In this document: in pieces, positions 61,001 to 64,000 of the stretch
Layout of the letters: every line of letters begins with the position of its first letter
Numbering within the stretch: the first letter of the stretch is position 1
Assembly (NCBI GenBank): GCA_028023455.1
Contig: JAQFVV010006203.1
Coordinates: forward strand, 10,326,876-10,390,875
DNA from: Epiperipatus broadwayi
Lineage: Eukaryota > Onychophora > Udeonychophora > Euonychophora > Peripatidae
Length of the DNA stretch: 64,000 nt
Direction: 5' to 3'
Made by a program: the position numbers and the translations under genes
The notes under the pieces: generated by a model
Database searches by the model: none
The model's input: only the letters and a program-made list of their open reading frames with translations
Told to the model about the DNA's origin: nothing

Positions 61001-63284
61001 CTCGTCATACATTTTTTATGGCTAATAAATTACTAGTAATTACTGTCCCATTAGAAGATAACAGGTAAGAAGTAATTTCCCTATCTAGGCTCTATATTGA
61101 AGGGTTAAAATTAACAAAAATAAACATTCAATTGCAAATTATAAGTTTATAAATCAAACAGATCCAATTATAATATATATAAGCAAAGAATTATCAACAT
61201 GAGTTTAGAGATTCAGGGTTTTAAGCCTTTACTTCACCTGATGAGTAAAGGTTATTCATAAAATAGATGTAAAGTGAGAGGGCATGGTCTGTAATTGGAG
61301 GATATTTTGATTAAATATATTCTATAATATACTGCTGTATAGCATTACAGTTTCATAAGATATTATAGGTCATATACATACATTTATTATCTCATGTTAG
61401 GAATAAAGTGAAGATGGGTAGATAACCTTGTCCTCTACTTACTTCTTTAATTCTGTAGCATTACCTTTAATTATTATATTTAAACAATTTACATATAGAA
61501 TTTATTAATGTTATTTATTTATGCCTTCTATAGAAATTTGTAGAAATCTATGGATTGATATATGGCAATGTTTGAAGAAAAATCAACTAACATCTTGCAT
61601 GACAATTCTATCAATCAAATCTGATATAGCAACTATTCAGGAAACCAATCGAGATCACATCAAACATAACAATTCAGATTTTATTTAAAGACACTTGAAA
61701 GTTTCAATTTGACATTATTGTGAGTTTATTTAAATAGAAAGTGTTTAGTATGATATCAAATAGTCTTCTGAGCAGCTGATACAGTCAGATTTGATTGACT
61801 GAAACAACCTGAAAGAAGTTAATTGATTTTTCATCTAAAGTTGCTGTATATAAGACCATAAGTTTCCATAAATGTTTGTACAGGATATTCGTGTTGAATT
61901 TAATTAATTAATGTTTGCTTATATATATATATTTAATAAAGAATAGAAATGAGATAACCATTTTCTGTGTCGCTAATCTTTAAATAATTTTTTTAATGCT
62001 ATCTACTGCAATTCTATAAATAAATGATCAAGATACTGGAAATAATGACTTTTTATTATCTCAATACAATAAGTTTTATTTTTAAAGTATGAAAGCTATT
62101 ATTTTACATGATCACATAAGAAAAGGGACAATTTTAAGATCAATTTCAAAGCACTTGCTTAAGTAATTTTAATAAATATACAATAAACAATGGAAATATA
62201 CTTAATGCTTTTTATGTCATTAAATATTTTTTTATTGTACCTTAGCTGATGGTAACATTACCAATAGAAAATCATTTGATTCTTTTAGCCTATTACTGTA
62301 TTATAAGCCAAAGGAAATTTCCTTTACTAATACTATCTATTGTAAGTTTCAGTAATCAGAAGATCCAGTTTTGAACTCAAGTCCTCACTGATAAAGTTAA
62401 ACCTGTACAAGAATGGGAATTAAATTGCACTACTATTAGAAAATCATAATTACCCTAGATTATAATAGATGATACTTGAATAGAGAAAGAAGAGCTTCTT
62501 CTTGTTGATAACATTTATAAGATTCATTTAAGGTTTGCATTCCAATAACAAGAATACTACTGTTTGTTGCAATTTTGCAAATAGTCTTATGGTGCATGAT
62601 TATATTTACTATACTACTTATTAAGAAATAATTTAAATAATGAATAATTCTCTGGATTATGCGAATGTATTTCATGTTACATTATTTATTCAAGCACAAA
62701 ACAAATTATAACTGCATGAAATAACAACTTATATATTTTAAAAATAAAGCCATATTTCATTAAAATAGTTTTAGAAATCTATCAATAATATACTACTATA
62801 TAGAAGAGATATCTTATACTCTAATGCAAAAAGACAGTCTATAGTTTATGACAGTTTTCTTTTATGTCATTGTATTTGATAGTAACATTAGGATTTGTGT
62901 TGAAGCTTAATGTGTGATGTATTCAGTAATTTATTGCAAAAATTCTCAAGATATGTTAATACATTTACAATACTACTTATTGCTATTTTAAAGTGCTTTG
63001 AAATGAGTCCTAATAATAATAATAATAATGAACATTAGAATCTATCCTGGAGTTTAGTTTTAAATCTGCAACTCTATCAATGAACAATATGCCCAAAACA
63101 ATTGTCCTAAAATTGTCTCTAAATCGCAATTGTATAAAATAACAACTTTCACAATTAAAAAAAAATTAATTATATTGTTTTAAAATAATTATAAAAAGAA
63201 ACAACTGCTATAATATATTGTACAGAATAAATATTTTAGGGCTGCTAGCTTTATAGTTAACCAAATAGGTAACAAGTGGTTATT
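58084..63284. other. AT-rich intronic or upstream DNA
   Basis: Apart from the tandem repeat at 59259-59490 I see no gene. I looked for exons encoding the YP-x-x-x-Y or ISELF parts of an earlier module on the minus strand and found none that I could support. Confidence 0.45.
59259..59490. repeat. Tandem repeat of about 111 bp, two copies plus a start
   Basis: Units share AAGTTTARTTTCATATTT, TTTATAATGTTTCTTTT, CATAAGC and AGAATTGACTGA. The third begins AGAAAGTTTATTTTAATG and then diverges. Confidence 0.8.
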
Positions 63285-63475
63285 GGAGAGTGGCATCAGA
63301 TCCTAAGATCTAAGTAGTGCTTTCAAATCTAAGGCTCTTCACTGATGAAGGCCCCAAGCTAGAAACTAGTCTGGAGATGTTGAATGAGTAGGCACTAGAA
63401 AGGGATTTTATGCACAAATCTTCCTGCATCCATTGATTACAAAGACTTGCACTTGTGGCACTATTGTATGAAGTT
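63285..63475 (-). repeat. SINE-like interspersed repeat, copy F
   Basis: Same orientation as copy E, with GATCCTAAGATCTAAG, CACTGATGAAGGCCCCAAGC, TGAATGAGTAGGCACTAGA and TGCATCCATTGATTAC. Confidence 0.8.
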
Positions 63476-64000
63476 TGGTTATTCTTATTGATGCCGAATT
63501 AGTTTACGCTCATGGCCATTTTAATGAAATCTAAAGACCAGCCAAAACTATTGCTGACACATCCAATCAATAAATGACATAAATATTGAATAAAAGTACT
63601 TTAAATTCACATTTTAAAAATTATACGCTAGTAAAAATAATATGCTTTATTTCATATGCACATACAGTATAATCTTTTAGTATTTGAAAATTATAAGCTT
63701 GGTTTGATCAGACTTCTGTACCATTTGGACAATACAAATTTATCGGCCAAATTATCCTTCCACCTCCCTGAAAATTCCAGCGCTTTGCACCATCATATTT
63801 CAAATATTTTATGAAGATAAATTAAAAAAAAAAATCCCTAATAAAATAAAGCATATTATTTTTACTAGCTTATAATTTCTAAAATATGAATTTAAAGTAC
63901 TTTTATACAATATTTATATCATTTATCAGCTGGATAAGTTAGCAATGGTTTTTAGATTGCAAAATAGCCATCAGCGCAAACTAAATCAGGATATTAATAG

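Overview
The window is AT-rich nuclear DNA from a eukaryote. It carries a few short exons separated by 9-15 kb introns, and most of the recognisable sequence is transposon-derived. The mix of RTE/BovB-like LINE pieces, Merlin, hAT and pogo-like relics, foldback elements and very long introns fits a large invertebrate genome. I suspect a mollusc, possibly a cephalopod, but this is an impression from style and not a proven assignment. No tRNA, rRNA or CRISPR array was seen.

The backbone is one minus-strand host gene. Five exons can be joined by canonical GT-AG sites in compatible phases: 56312-56196, 46980-46874, 36691-36560, 21861-21780 and 7812-7663. Together they give about 196 residues. The last three exons build one module (ISELFQNLLQYSW, then YPNKLYAQAFVQLFRKYPHL, then NSWLADLKMKFANQRRK). 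It resembles the uncharacterised region next to SAM domains in 'SAMD3-like' proteins. The first exon (LLWVNDLKMELANEK) looks like the end of an earlier copy of the same module, so the gene probably extends upstream beyond the window.

The introns are filled with mobile DNA. The most notable piece is a young 8.0 kb non-autonomous LTR retroelement (12360-20375, sense on the minus strand). It has about 2.7 kb LTRs, a 2.55 kb interior, a 387-codon coiled-coil ORF without pol, a degenerate tRNA-Lys-like primer site, 4-bp target duplications, and a 40-bp minisatellite with 6 copies in one LTR and 8 in the other. It sits inside an older foldback element.

Two further pairs of long diverged direct repeats may be eroded relatives or duplications: 23.4-26.0 / 32.7-35.2 kb, and 47.5-49.2 / 51.3-53.0 kb. 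The second pair encloses a broken coiled-coil ORF. Other content includes two RTE LINE fragments (1-485 and 29.4-31.1 kb), a Merlin transposase relic (53.8-54.5 kb), a hAT MITE with a perfect 8-bp target duplication (11.4-11.8 kb), two pogo/Tigger-like non-autonomous elements (22.0-23.2 and 42.3-43.4 kb), several foldbacks, a six-copy SINE-like family, and an inverted duplication of an exon edge (46.5-46.9 / 57.7-58.1 kb).
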